Below are positions 1 to 8,171 of a stretch of DNA of 64,000 nucleotides, piece by piece (position 1 is the stretch's first letter; each line of letters begins with the position of its first letter). This DNA comes from an uncultured Lachnospiraceae bacterium. Its GTDB lineage: Bacteria > Bacillota > Clostridia > Lachnospirales > Lachnospiraceae. The notes under the pieces are model-generated. The model was given only the letters and a program-made list of their open reading frames with translations. It searched no databases and was not told the DNA's origin. Position numbers and translations under genes: made by a program. Where the stretch lies: assembly GCA_945929965.1 (NCBI GenBank), contig CAMEOT010000002.1:62001-126000 (forward strand), in the 5' to 3' direction.

Positions 1-58
1 CTGTGATCTTTCCTTTTCCTTCGTCGCCCCAGTTGGCTCCTACAACTGCCTTTACCAT
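1..58 (-). CDS. purA: Adenylosuccinate synthetase, N-terminal fragment (cut by window edge)
   Basis: Only the first 19 codons lie in the window. They read MVKAVVGANWGDEGKGKIT, which contains the GDEGKGK phosphate-binding loop diagnostic of PurA. The enzyme joins IMP and aspartate with GTP, the first committed step from IMP to AMP. An ideal ribosome binding site (GGAGG, spacing about 6) sits just upstream on the minus strand. It is the last gene of the leftward purine group purC-purF-purB-purF-like-purA. A 21-bp palindrome (73-93) lies directly upstream of the ribosome binding site. Identification is secure despite the short length. Confidence 0.93.
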   Translation of the reverse strand, partial: MVKAVVGANWGDEGKGKIT

Positions 59-72
59 GTTTTCCTCCATTC

Positions 73-93
73 TTTATCACGATTCGTGATAAA
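73..93. promoter_or_regulatory. 21-bp palindrome in the purA leader
   Basis: Two 10-bp arms, TTTATCACGA and TCGTGATAAA, pair perfectly around one base, 6 bp upstream of the purA ribosome binding site. A second inverted repeat (GAGAGAA/TTCTCTC) lies at about 120-140. The site could be a repressor operator or an RNA hairpin close to the ribosome binding site. I do not recognise the regulator. It does not resemble the B. subtilis PurR box. Confidence 0.55.
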
Positions 94-239
94 TCTAACT
101 CAAATCTCTTATTCTTTTGAGAGAACAATGTTTCTCTCACACTATCTCTTAGTATACAACACTTTGTGATATAAGTAAAATCAATATTTATTATATTTTA
201 TATAACCCACATCTATATTCAAAAACGCATAGCTTTTCG

Positions 240-1646
240 CTATTCTCTGCCATCCCAGCAATAGGTACAGAGTTTGTCTCTTCCGATCCCCACAGATTCG
301 ATCATGTCATCCAGTCTCTGGAACTGCAAAGTAGTGAAATTCAACTGTCTGCCTATCCTGCTTACCATTTCTTCATACTCCGGCGTATCCGGATCCACAT
401 AATTTTTCAGATCAATCTCTCTTCCTTCCTGTTCGATCTCCTTGATCACACGGCGGGTGATCAGATCCATCTCGGAGGAGGATCTGGAGAAGTTCAGATA
501 CTTACAACCGTATAACAAGGGGGGACATGCCGGACGGATATGTACTTCCTTCGCACCGCTCTGGTATAAAAATTCCGTCGTCTCTCTCAGCTGCGTACCG
601 CGGACAATGGAATCATCAATGAGTAGTAGGCTCTGATCCTGGATCAGATCATGTACCGGGATTAATTTCATCTTGGCGATCAGATTTCTCTGGGTCTGTA
701 TCGTCGGCATAAAAGATCTCGGCCAGGTGGGGGTGTACTTAATAAACGGGCGGGAGAAAGGAATCCCCGAACGGTTCGCATATCCCACTGCATGGGCGGT
801 ACCGGAATCCGGTACACCGGCTACGATATCCGGCTTTACATGATCACGCTCCGCCAGCTTGGCACCACACTGATAACGCATTTTTTCAACACTGATTCCT
901 TCGTAAGAGGAAGAAGGATATCCATAATATACCCATAAAAAGGTACAGATTTTCATGTCTTTTCCCGGCTGTACCAGCGTCCGCACGCCTTCCGGTGTCA
1001 CCACTGCGATCTCTCCCGGTCCCAGTTCACGTACCGCCTGGTATCCCAGGTTCAGATAAGCAAAGCTTTCAAAGGAGACACAATATGCTCCTTCCTTTTT
1101 GCCCACGGCCACAGGAGTACGTCCCATCTTATCTCTGGCCGCATAGATTCCCTTCGGTGTCATGATCAGAAGTGTCATGGAGCCTTCAATGATCTCCTGG
1201 GCATACTGAATGCCCTCTACCAGGTTATCCTTCTGATTCACAATTGCTGCCACCAGCTCCGTGGCGTTGATGTCTCCGCCGCTCATCTCCAGGAAATGGG
1301 AATGTCCTTTTGCGAACAGATCCTTTATAATAGCATCGGTATTATTGATCTTACCAACCGTGGTGATGGCATAAGTTCCGTGATGGGAACGCACCATCAG
1401 CGGCTGGGGTTCAAAATCCGAGATACATCCGATACCAAGATTTCCCCGCATTTCATTGACATCCTTGTCAAATTTGGTACGAAACGGCGCATTCTCGATG
1501 TTGTGAATGGCTCTGTTATAACCTTCCTCTTTGCTGTAAACTGCCATTCCGGCGCGTCTGGTTCCCAGATGGGAATGATAGTCTGTTCCGAAAAACAGAT
1601 CAAATACACAGTCTTCTTTTGCTGCGACTCCAAAAAATCCACCCAT
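240..1646 (-). CDS. Amidophosphoribosyltransferase paralogue with inactive glutaminase domain
   Basis: 468 aa, colinear with PurF: N-terminal class II glutamine amidotransferase fold, then a phosphoribosyltransferase domain. The PRPP loop LLLIDDSIVRGTQ is intact, and so are four cysteines that align with the 4Fe-4S ligands of Bacillus PurF (CTFLWVYYG, PPLLYGCKY, CTYC near the C-terminus). The glutaminase half is degraded. The protein starts MGGFFGV where mature PurF has CGVFGV, so the nucleophilic Cys is Gly. The Gln-binding HVRYSTAG segment reads GCISDFEP, and the oxyanion-hole NGN segment reads VGKINN. There is no propeptide. The gene lies between purB and purA, about 1.6 kb from a normal purF. 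It could be an ammonia-dependent PRTase or a regulatory subunit. The start has a good AGGAG site. Confidence 0.85.
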   Translation of the reverse strand: MGGFFGVAAKEDCVFDLFFGTDYHSHLGTRRAGMAVYSKEEGYNRAIHNIENAPFRTKFDKDVNEMRGNLGIGCISDFEPQPLMVRSHHGTYAITTVGKINNTDAIIKDLFAKGHSHFLEMSGGDINATELVAAIVNQKDNLVEGIQYAQEIIEGSMTLLIMTPKGIYAARDKMGRTPVAVGKKEGAYCVSFESFAYLNLGYQAVRELGPGEIAVVTPEGVRTLVQPGKDMKICTFLWVYYGYPSSSYEGISVEKMRYQCGAKLAERDHVKPDIVAGVPDSGTAHAVGYANRSGIPFSRPFIKYTPTWPRSFMPTIQTQRNLIAKMKLIPVHDLIQDQSLLLIDDSIVRGTQLRETTEFLYQSGAKEVHIRPACPPLLYGCKYLNFSRSSSEMDLITRRVIKEIEQEGREIDLKNYVDPDTPEYEEMVSRIGRQLNFTTLQFQRLDDMIESVGIGRDKLCTYCWDGRE

Positions 1647-1749
1647 TTTTAGTTATCTCCTGCTCTCTCTGATATTTCTCCGCAACGCAGAAAACCGCCA
1701 TTGGCTCTCCTGGTCAAATGACGGATTTCTGTAATGATATGATTTCTAT

Positions 1750-3207
1750 TTATACATTGATCTCTGCCTTTACGCCCAGGAGATCTTTGTTGGCTTCCAG
1801 AATCGGATAGATCACGTTCTTCAAGAATGCTTCCACCTGTTCCTTAGAACGTCCGATATACTTGGAAGGATCCATGGATGCCTTCAGTTCCTCAAGCCCC
1901 ATGGGGAATGCAGGATCTGCGGCGATCAGCTCTAACAGATTGTTTTCTTTTCCTTCTACCTTCACGTTGCGGCCCGCCTCCATGGACAGCTCACGGATAC
2001 GCTCATGCAGCTCCTGACGGTTGCCGCCTAATTTTACAGCATCCATCATGATATTCTCGGTAGCCATGAAGGGCAGCTCACTCATCATATGCTTCTCGAT
2101 TACCTTCGGGTATACTACCAGACCGTCCACCACGTTCAGGCACAGATCCAGGATACCATCGATGGCAAGGAAGCCTTCGGGAATGGACAGTCTCTTATTT
2201 GCAGAGTCATCCAGAGTTCTCTCGAACCACTGGGTAGCGGAAGTGATCGCGGGATTCAGCGCATCCACCATCACATAACGGGACAGAGACGCAATACGCT
2301 CACTTCTCATGGGATTACGCTTATATGCCATTGCGGAGGAACCGATCTGATTCTTCTCAAACGGCTCTTCCACTTCCTTCAGGTGCTGTAACAGGCGGAT
2401 ATCATTGCTCATCTTGTGTGCGGATGCTGCAATACCTGCCAGTACGTTGGCTACTCTGGTATCCACCTTTCGGGAATAGGTCTGGCCGGATACGGGATAG
2501 CACTCCTTGAAGCCCATCTTGGCAGCGATCATGGGATCGATCTTGTCGATGGTCTCCTGATCCCCGTTGAACAGTTCCAGGAAGGATGCCTGGGTTCCGG
2601 TGGTTCCCTTGGAGCCTAACAGCTTCATGGTACCAAGAACATGATCCAGATCTTCCAGATCCAGAGAGAACTCCTGCAGCCACAGTGTTGCTCTCTTACC
2701 TACGGTCGTAGGCTGTGCCGGCTGAAAATGAGTAAATGCCAGGGTAGGCTGTGCCTTATACTTATCTGCGAAGTCAGCCAGTTCCTTCATGACATTGATC
2801 AGCTTTTTTCTGACTAATTTCAATGCCTCTGTCATCACGATAATATCGGTGTTGTCACCCACATAACAGGAGGTTGCACCCAGATGAATGACTCCGGCTG
2901 CCTTGGGGCACTGCTGTCCGTATGCATATACATGGCTCATAACATCATGACGTACCAGCTTCTCACGCTCTTTTGCCACATCATAATTGATGTCCTCTGC
3001 GTGTGCCTTCAATTCCTCGATCTGCTCATCTGTGATGACGGGTTTCCCGTCCTGGGACAGTCCCAGCTCTTTCTCCGTCTCTGCCAATGCGATCCACAGC
3101 TTTCTCCATGTGCGGAATTTCATATCCGGGGAGAAAATATACTGCATCTCCTTACTGGCATAGCGTTCGGATAACGGGCTCTGATATCTGTCTGTACCTG
3201 TACTCAT
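1750..3207 (-). CDS. purB: Adenylosuccinate lyase
   Basis: 485 aa member of the fumarase/aspartase superfamily. It carries the signature GSSAMAYKRNPMRSERI (family GSSxMPxKxNP) and the conserved TxxQPAQPTT-like segment THFQPAQPTTVGKR. PurB cleaves SAICAR to AICAR and adenylosuccinate to AMP, releasing fumarate, so it acts twice in purine synthesis. The length fits the longer, eukaryote-like subclass of PurB rather than the roughly 430-aa Bacillus form. The start is preceded by GAGGAG. The gene follows purF (66 bp gap holding a palindromic repeat) and precedes the purF-like gene, consistent with one operon. Confidence 0.95.
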   Translation of the reverse strand: MSTGTDRYQSPLSERYASKEMQYIFSPDMKFRTWRKLWIALAETEKELGLSQDGKPVITDEQIEELKAHAEDINYDVAKEREKLVRHDVMSHVYAYGQQCPKAAGVIHLGATSCYVGDNTDIIVMTEALKLVRKKLINVMKELADFADKYKAQPTLAFTHFQPAQPTTVGKRATLWLQEFSLDLEDLDHVLGTMKLLGSKGTTGTQASFLELFNGDQETIDKIDPMIAAKMGFKECYPVSGQTYSRKVDTRVANVLAGIAASAHKMSNDIRLLQHLKEVEEPFEKNQIGSSAMAYKRNPMRSERIASLSRYVMVDALNPAITSATQWFERTLDDSANKRLSIPEGFLAIDGILDLCLNVVDGLVVYPKVIEKHMMSELPFMATENIMMDAVKLGGNRQELHERIRELSMEAGRNVKVEGKENNLLELIAADPAFPMGLEELKASMDPSKYIGRSKEQVEAFLKNVIYPILEANKDLLGVKAEINV

Positions 3208-3239
3208 TTGTCTTGCTCCTCTTATTTTCTAATTATTAC

Positions 3240-3267
3240 AACTATTCGAGCCATCTTACGAATAGTT
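3240..3267. repeat. Short copy of the AACTATTC palindromic repeat
   Basis: AACTATTCG and CGAATAGTT face each other around GAGCCATCTTA in the purF-purB gap, 5 bp after the purF stop codon. The arm and the following GAGCC match the ends of longer elements at 33547-33708 and 52779-52879, so this looks like a minimal or deleted copy of the same dispersed family. Confidence 0.7.
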
Positions 3268-3272
3268 ATCAT

Positions 3273-4724
3273 TTATTTGTCAAAATCTCCGCGGATATCT
3301 TCCGCAGGCGGTTCCATAGGGTATTTGCCGGTAAAGCAGCCCTTGCAGATGCCGAGCTTACCGCCCACCAGTTCTTCCAGTCTCTCGATCTTCAGATAGT
3401 CCAGACTGTCTGTACCGATGAGGTCACTGATCTCCTTCACGGAACGGTTATATGCGATCAGCTGGTCTCTCGCCGGAACATCTGTGCCGAAATAGCAGGG
3501 CCACAGAAAAGGCGGTGAGCTGACTCTCATATGGACTTCCTTCGCTCCTGCTTCCCGCAACATCTTCACGATACGGTCGGAGGTGGTGCCGCGGACGATG
3601 GAATCATCGATCATGATGACACGCTTGCCCTCCACAGCTTCCCGGATAGGATTTAATTTGACCTGTACACTGCTCTCTCTGCTCTTCTGCTTCGGCTTGA
3701 TAAAGGTTCTGCCCACATAGGCATTTTTCACAAATCCCATACCATAAGGGATTCCGGACTGCATGGAATATCCCATGGCAGCGCAGTTACCGGACTCCGG
3801 TACGCCGATGACCAGATCCGCATCCACCGGGGAATCCATAGCCAGGAACTTTCCTGCCAGGATACGGGAATCATACACGCTGATCCCATCGATAAAGCTG
3901 TCGGGTCTGGCGAAATAAATATACTCGAAAATACATCTTGCGGTATCCGCAGGCTTCAGCACATGGCTCGTGTCGGACTCGATCCCCTTCTCCGGAGATA
4001 TGGTCACGATCTCACCGGGTAACACATCCCGCACAAATTCAGCTCCTACCGTATCCAGCGCGCAAGTCTCACTGGACAGAAAATAGGTATGGTCTCTCTT
4101 ACCGATACATAACGGTTTAAAACCATAAGGGTCTCTGGCACCGATCAGCTTCCTCGGAGACATCACCACCAGGGAGTAGGCTCCCTTGATCTTCGTCATG
4201 GCTCTGCCCACCGCTTCTTCTACGGATTTGGAATTCAGACGTTCTCTGGCAATATGGTACGCAATGACCTCGGAGTCAATGGTGGTCTGGAAAATAGCTC
4301 CGGTGTACTCTAACTCTCTCCGCAGTTCCGGAGCATTGATCAGATTACCGTTATGTGCCAGTCCTAAAGTACCCTTTACATAATTCAGTACCAGAGGCTG
4401 TGCATTCTCTCTGGTAGAACCACCCGCTGTGGAATAACGGACATGTCCCACACCGATATCCCCTTTTAACTTCTCGAGGTGTTCCGGTGTAAATGCCTCA
4501 TTGACCAGTCCCATATCCTTGCTGCTTAAAACCTTCCCCTTGGGTCCGTTCGTATCGCTGACGGCGATACCGCAGCTCTCCTGACCTCTGTGCTGCAATG
4601 CCAGAAGTCCGTAATAGATCGTAGATGCCACATCGTGTCCGTCGAAATCGTACACGCCGAAGACACCGCATTCTTCCTTTAATTTGTCGTTATTTTCTGT
4701 CTGGATATAAATGTTGTCCGTCAC
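3273..4724 (-). CDS. purF: Amidophosphoribosyltransferase (glutamine PRPP amidotransferase)
   Basis: 483 aa canonical PurF catalysing PRPP + glutamine to phosphoribosylamine, the first committed purine step. A propeptide of about 18 residues precedes the catalytic CGVFGVYD, so the mature enzyme should start at that Cys after self-cleavage. HRGQESCGIAVS, GHVRYSTAGGS and AHNGNLIN complete the glutaminase site. The PRPP motif VIMIDDSIVRGTT is intact, and cysteines for a 4Fe-4S cluster are present, ending in CKGC. The start codon is GTG with an upstream AGGAAAGGTAAGG. It lies 57 bp after purC and 66 bp before purB. Confidence 0.97.
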   Translation of the reverse strand: MTDNIYIQTENNDKLKEECGVFGVYDFDGHDVASTIYYGLLALQHRGQESCGIAVSDTNGPKGKVLSSKDMGLVNEAFTPEHLEKLKGDIGVGHVRYSTAGGSTRENAQPLVLNYVKGTLGLAHNGNLINAPELRRELEYTGAIFQTTIDSEVIAYHIARERLNSKSVEEAVGRAMTKIKGAYSLVVMSPRKLIGARDPYGFKPLCIGKRDHTYFLSSETCALDTVGAEFVRDVLPGEIVTISPEKGIESDTSHVLKPADTARCIFEYIYFARPDSFIDGISVYDSRILAGKFLAMDSPVDADLVIGVPESGNCAAMGYSMQSGIPYGMGFVKNAYVGRTFIKPKQKSRESSVQVKLNPIREAVEGKRVIMIDDSIVRGTTSDRIVKMLREAGAKEVHMRVSSPPFLWPCYFGTDVPARDQLIAYNRSVKEISDLIGTDSLDYLKIERLEELVGGKLGICKGCFTGKYPMEPPAEDIRGDFDK

Positions 4725-4781
4725 TTGTAAGCCTTACCTTTCCTGCCTGCCCCCGCAAAAAGGAATACCCAAAATTGTTAT

Positions 4782-5657
4782 TTATAGATCCTTTCCTGTC
4801 AGCATCTTGTATGCCTGAAGGTATTTGTCGATGGTCTTCTCCACGATCTCCTCCGGCAGCTTCCAGCCCTTTTCGGGATTGGCTTTCAACCAGTCACGGG
4901 CGAACTGTTTGTCAAAGGAGGGCTGACCATGTCCAGGCTCATAGCCGTCTACCGGCCAGAAACGGGAGCTGTCGGGAGTCAGCACTTCATCTCCCAGTAC
5001 CATATTGCCGTTCTCATCCAGACCGAACTCGAACTTGGTATCTGCAATAATGATTCCTTTGGTCAATGCGTAATCCGCACACTTTTTATAAATAGCGATG
5101 GTATAGTCACGAAGCTTGGCAGCATATTCTGCTCCCTTTCCGGGGAAGCGCTTCTCCAGATATTCCACACTCTGCTCGTAGGAGATGTTCTCATCATGAT
5201 CTCCGATCTCCGCCTTGGTAGAAGGGGTATAGATGGGCTCAGGAAGCTTATCTGCCTCCTTCAGACCTTCCGGAAGCTTGATGCCGCATACGGTGCCGTT
5301 CTTCTTGTAGCTTTCCCAGCCGCTTCCGGTAATGTATCCACGAACGATGCACTCGATGGGGAGCATGTTCAGTTTCTTGCACATCATGCTGTTGCCGTCA
5401 AATTTGGGCTGTCTGAAAAATTCGGGCATATCCTTAACATCAGCGGATACCATATGATTGGGGATCACATCCTCAGTCATATCAAACCAGAATTTTGACA
5501 TCTGGGTCAACACAGTTCCTTTTTTCGTTACTGTATTGTCCAAGATCACATCAAAGCAGCTGATACGGTCAGTTGCCACCATGATCAGGGTATCTCCGTT
5601 GTCGTAGATCTCACGAACTTTGCCTTCCTTGATCGGTTTCATTTCCTGTACGCTCAT
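4782..5657 (-). CDS. purC: Phosphoribosylaminoimidazole-succinocarboxamide synthase
   Basis: 291 aa SAICAR synthetase, which condenses CAIR with aspartate using ATP. Family features include the N-terminal GKVREIY segment, the central [17 protein letters not shown] block and the ADTKFEFG and [10 protein letters not shown] motifs. The length is typical of the longer PurC class. It is the first gene of the leftward purine group. A strong hairpin (5701-5733) separates it from the amino-acid transporter upstream. I found no purine riboswitch in the 110-bp leader and no convincing promoter hexamers there. Confidence 0.95.
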   Translation of the reverse strand: MSVQEMKPIKEGKVREIYDNGDTLIMVATDRISCFDVILDNTVTKKGTVLTQMSKFWFDMTEDVIPNHMVSADVKDMPEFFRQPKFDGNSMMCKKLNMLPIECIVRGYITGSGWESYKKNGTVCGIKLPEGLKEADKLPEPIYTPSTKAEIGDHDENISYEQSVEYLEKRFPGKGAEYAAKLRDYTIAIYKKCADYALTKGIIIADTKFEFGLDENGNMVLGDEVLTPDSSRFWPVDGYEPGHGQPSFDKQFARDWLKANPEKGWKLPEEIVEKTIDKYLQAYKMLTGKDL

Positions 5658-5700
5658 ACCATCAGTCCTCGCATTCTTATGTTTTTCAGTCTTTTATTGG

Positions 5701-5733
5701 AATAGGTGTGGGTAAGATAAACCCACACCTATT
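5701..5733. terminator. Strong stem-loop between the ABC importer and purC
   Basis: A 13-bp perfect stem (AATAGGTGTGGGT with its complement) closes a 7-nt loop, 37 bp beyond the stop of the ATPase gene. No clean U-run follows on the minus strand, so it is either an imperfect terminator for the importer operon or a 5' structure on the purC message. Confidence 0.55.
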
Positions 5734-5769
5734 AGATAAACAGATTTGCGAAAAAAAATCAATATATTT

Positions 5770-6555
5770 TTACTGTAACTTTCCGATAAATTCCCGAACC
5801 CGGGCATTTTCCGTTGTAAAAAGTGCTTCGGGAGAACCTTCCTCCACGATCACTCCCTGCTCCATGAAAATAATGCGGTCGGATACTTCTCTGGCAAACT
5901 GCATTTCATGGGTCACGATGATCATGGTCATATGCTCACTTGCAAGCTGTCTGATCACCTTTAATACTTCTGCCGTCAGTTCCGGATCCAGTGCTGAGGT
6001 CGGCTCATCGAAGAACAGGATCTTGGGCTGCAGTGCCAGCGCCCTGGCTATGGATACTCTCTGCTGCTGTCCGCCGGACAACTGGTAAGGATAGGCATCT
6101 GCCTTATCCGACAGTCCTAGCTGCGCTAAAAGCTTCTCCGCCCTCGCCACGGCTTCTGTACGGCTTACCTTATCCACATGGATCGGCGCATCGATGATAT
6201 TTTTCATCACAGTATAATGGGGAAAAAGGTTAAAATTCTGGAATACCAGCCCAAAACATTTACGGATCTTATGTAATTCCGCCTTCGATGCATATTCGCA
6301 CTGTATTCTGCCGTTTTTATCCGTTTTTTCCGAAGCTGCCGTCTGTCCTAAATAGGTCAGCTCACCGCCGTCCATTTTTTCCAAAAGTGTTGCACAGCGA
6401 AGCAGTGTGGACTTCCCCGAACCGGAGGGACCGATAATGGAGACCACCTCTCCCTTTTTCACGGTCAGGGAGATATCCTGTAGCACTCCGGTGCCATCAA
6501 AGCTTTTTTTCACATGATTCATTTCTAAGAGGATTTCTCCGTCTGTCTGTTCCAT
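5770..6555 (-). CDS. Polar amino-acid ABC importer, ATPase subunit
   Basis: 261 aa GlnQ/TcyN-like ATPase. Walker A GPSGSGKST, Q-loop FQNFNLFPHYTVMKN, signature LSGGQQQR, Walker B ILFFDEPTSALD and switch His in [10 protein letters not shown] are all present. It powers uptake through the adjacent permease and lipoprotein. It is third in the order binding protein, permease, ATPase, with gaps of 47 and 22 bp, and has an AGGAG ribosome binding site. The exact amino acid cannot be told from sequence alone. Confidence 0.92.
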   Translation of the reverse strand: MEQTDGEILLEMNHVKKSFDGTGVLQDISLTVKKGEVVSIIGPSGSGKSTLLRCATLLEKMDGGELTYLGQTAASEKTDKNGRIQCEYASKAELHKIRKCFGLVFQNFNLFPHYTVMKNIIDAPIHVDKVSRTEAVARAEKLLAQLGLSDKADAYPYQLSGGQQQRVSIARALALQPKILFFDEPTSALDPELTAEVLKVIRQLASEHMTMIIVTHEMQFAREVSDRIIFMEQGVIVEEGSPEALFTTENARVREFIGKLQ

Positions 6556-6577
6556 ATACGATACTCCTGTCTGTCAC

Positions 6578-7228
6578 CTATCTGTAATAAGATGTCTTCT
6601 TCTCCAGGTATTCCATGAAGGATGCCACAACGAGATTGAAGATATAATAGAATACACCTGCTGCCAGCAGCGGAACCACACTGGTCTGTGCCGCTCCGAT
6701 CTGCTTCGCCACAGTGAACATCTCCGCAATGGAGATGGTAAATGCCATGGAAGTATCCTTGACTAAGGTGATGGTCTCATTGGTCACCGGCGGAAGCACC
6801 CTCTTCACCACCTGCGGCAGAATGATCTTCACGAAGGTCTGTGCCTTGCTGTAGCCCAGCACCTGTGCAGCCTCATACTGTCCCACCGGAATGGATTCGA
6901 TCCCCGCACGGTAGATTTCCGCAAAATATGCCGCATAGTTGATCACGAATGCCACGATCACCGCCGGGAAACGATACCCGGTTCCCACCTGCATGCGGAA
7001 CACATAAAAGGGGGCGAAATACACAACGATGATCTGTAACATCAGAGGGGTTCCTCTCATGATGGATATGTAAATCTTGGAAATAATGCGGATCACCTTA
7101 CATCCCGACATTCTTCCGAAGGCTACGATCAGCCCCAGAGGAAGGGAGAATAAAAGGGTCAGTACAAATATTTCCACCGTTATCAGAAAGCCCTCTGCCA
7201 GCTGGGCACTCATGGTCAGCAAACTCAT
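6578..7228 (-). CDS. Polar amino-acid ABC importer, permease subunit
   Basis: 216 aa inner-membrane protein of the HisM/GlnP family. It has about five hydrophobic helices and the EAA-type loop EAAQVLGYSKAQTFVKIILPQ that docks on the ATPase. The length is normal. With a single permease gene it should work as a homodimer. An AAGGAG site precedes the ATG. It sits between the binding-protein and ATPase genes in one operon. Confidence 0.92.
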   Translation of the reverse strand: MSLLTMSAQLAEGFLITVEIFVLTLLFSLPLGLIVAFGRMSGCKVIRIISKIYISIMRGTPLMLQIIVVYFAPFYVFRMQVGTGYRFPAVIVAFVINYAAYFAEIYRAGIESIPVGQYEAAQVLGYSKAQTFVKIILPQVVKRVLPPVTNETITLVKDTSMAFTISIAEMFTVAKQIGAAQTSVVPLLAAGVFYYIFNLVVASFMEYLEKKTSYYR

Positions 7229-7275
7229 GAAATCTACTCCTTAATTATCTTAACTTACTTCATTATCTTCCGCTG

Positions 7276-8076
7276 TTATTTGCCGAGGCAGACACTGTCG
7301 GTCAGTCCCCATTTTTCAGCGATTTCTGCAAAGGTACCGTCTGCTGCCATCTCATCGAGAGTCTTCTGTACGGTATCTCTTAACTCATCGTTACCCTTTA
7401 AGAAACCAACAGCATACTGCTCTACTGCCAGTTTGTTGTCCTCGCCCTGCAGCATAACGAACTTACCTGCTTCTCTCTGATCGATCTGGTACTGTGCCAC
7501 ACCGATATCGATGGCTACAGCGTCTACCGCACCCTGCTCCAGGTCCATGAAAGCAGTGTTGTAATCCGCATATTCAATCAGCTGCGCAAAGGAATCGCGA
7601 AGTGCGATATTGTCTGCGTTCTCTTCGTCATTGAGTGCAGCCAGTGCGGAAGAATCCTTCTGTACCGCTACGACCTTGCCTGCCAGTTCTTCCTTATTCT
7701 GTACACCGGAAGCAGATGCTACGACGAATACCTGGCTGTTGTCAATGTAGGGCTCGGTCCAAGTGTAGGCATCCTCTCTGCCATTCATGGTGAAACCGTT
7801 CCAGATACAATCAATGGCTCCGGAGGAAAGTTCCATATCCTTGGCATCCCAGTCGATGGGCTGCTTTACCAGCTCCCAACCCTGTCTCTTACATACTTCC
7901 GCTGCCAGATCCAGGTCAAAGCCTACATATTCTCCACTGTCATCACGATATCCGTAAGGGGGAAACTCCGCATCGAAACCTACGGTAAATGATTTCTCAG
8001 ATCCTTTAGAACCACAGCCGGTCAGAACACCTGCTGCCATGCTGATTGCCAGTAATGCCACTAATACTCTTTTCAT
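7276..8076 (-). CDS. Amino-acid ABC importer, substrate-binding lipoprotein
   Basis: 266 aa from the chosen start (MKRVLVALLA), which has a textbook AGGAGG site 7 bases upstream; a longer frame reaches 8115 but lacks one. A lipoprotein signal peptide ends in the lipobox LTGC, giving a membrane-anchored extracellular protein. The mature part is a family 3 solute-binding fold: FTVGFDAEFPPYGYRD, GFDLDLAAEVCKR, and the CIWNGFTMNGRE hinge segment. It is first gene of the importer operon and has its own promoter at 8138-8167. Confidence 0.92.
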   Translation of the reverse strand: MKRVLVALLAISMAAGVLTGCGSKGSEKSFTVGFDAEFPPYGYRDDSGEYVGFDLDLAAEVCKRQGWELVKQPIDWDAKDMELSSGAIDCIWNGFTMNGREDAYTWTEPYIDNSQVFVVASASGVQNKEELAGKVVAVQKDSSALAALNDEENADNIALRDSFAQLIEYADYNTAFMDLEQGAVDAVAIDIGVAQYQIDQREAGKFVMLQGEDNKLAVEQYAVGFLKGNDELRDTVQKTLDEMAADGTFAEIAEKWGLTDSVCLGK

Positions 8077-8137
8077 AATACATCCTCCTGTCTTGTCACT
8101 CATATACTTTAGCATGGTAAATTGTTAACACGGTGTC

Positions 8138-8167
8138 ATAGTAACACAACGGGAGGGGTCTTGTCAA
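8138..8167 (-). promoter_or_regulatory. Promoter of the amino-acid importer operon
   Basis: TTGACA (8162-8167) and TACTAT (8138-8143) are separated by 18 bp on the minus strand, about 60 bp upstream of the binding-protein start. The promoter begins right after the stop of the preceding coiled-coil gene, with no terminator between. Confidence 0.75.
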
Positions 8168-8171
8168 TTCT

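Noticed and set aside
5658..5769. Purine riboswitch ahead of purC
   Set aside because: There is a strong hairpin but no purine-riboswitch core or three-way junction that I can recognise.
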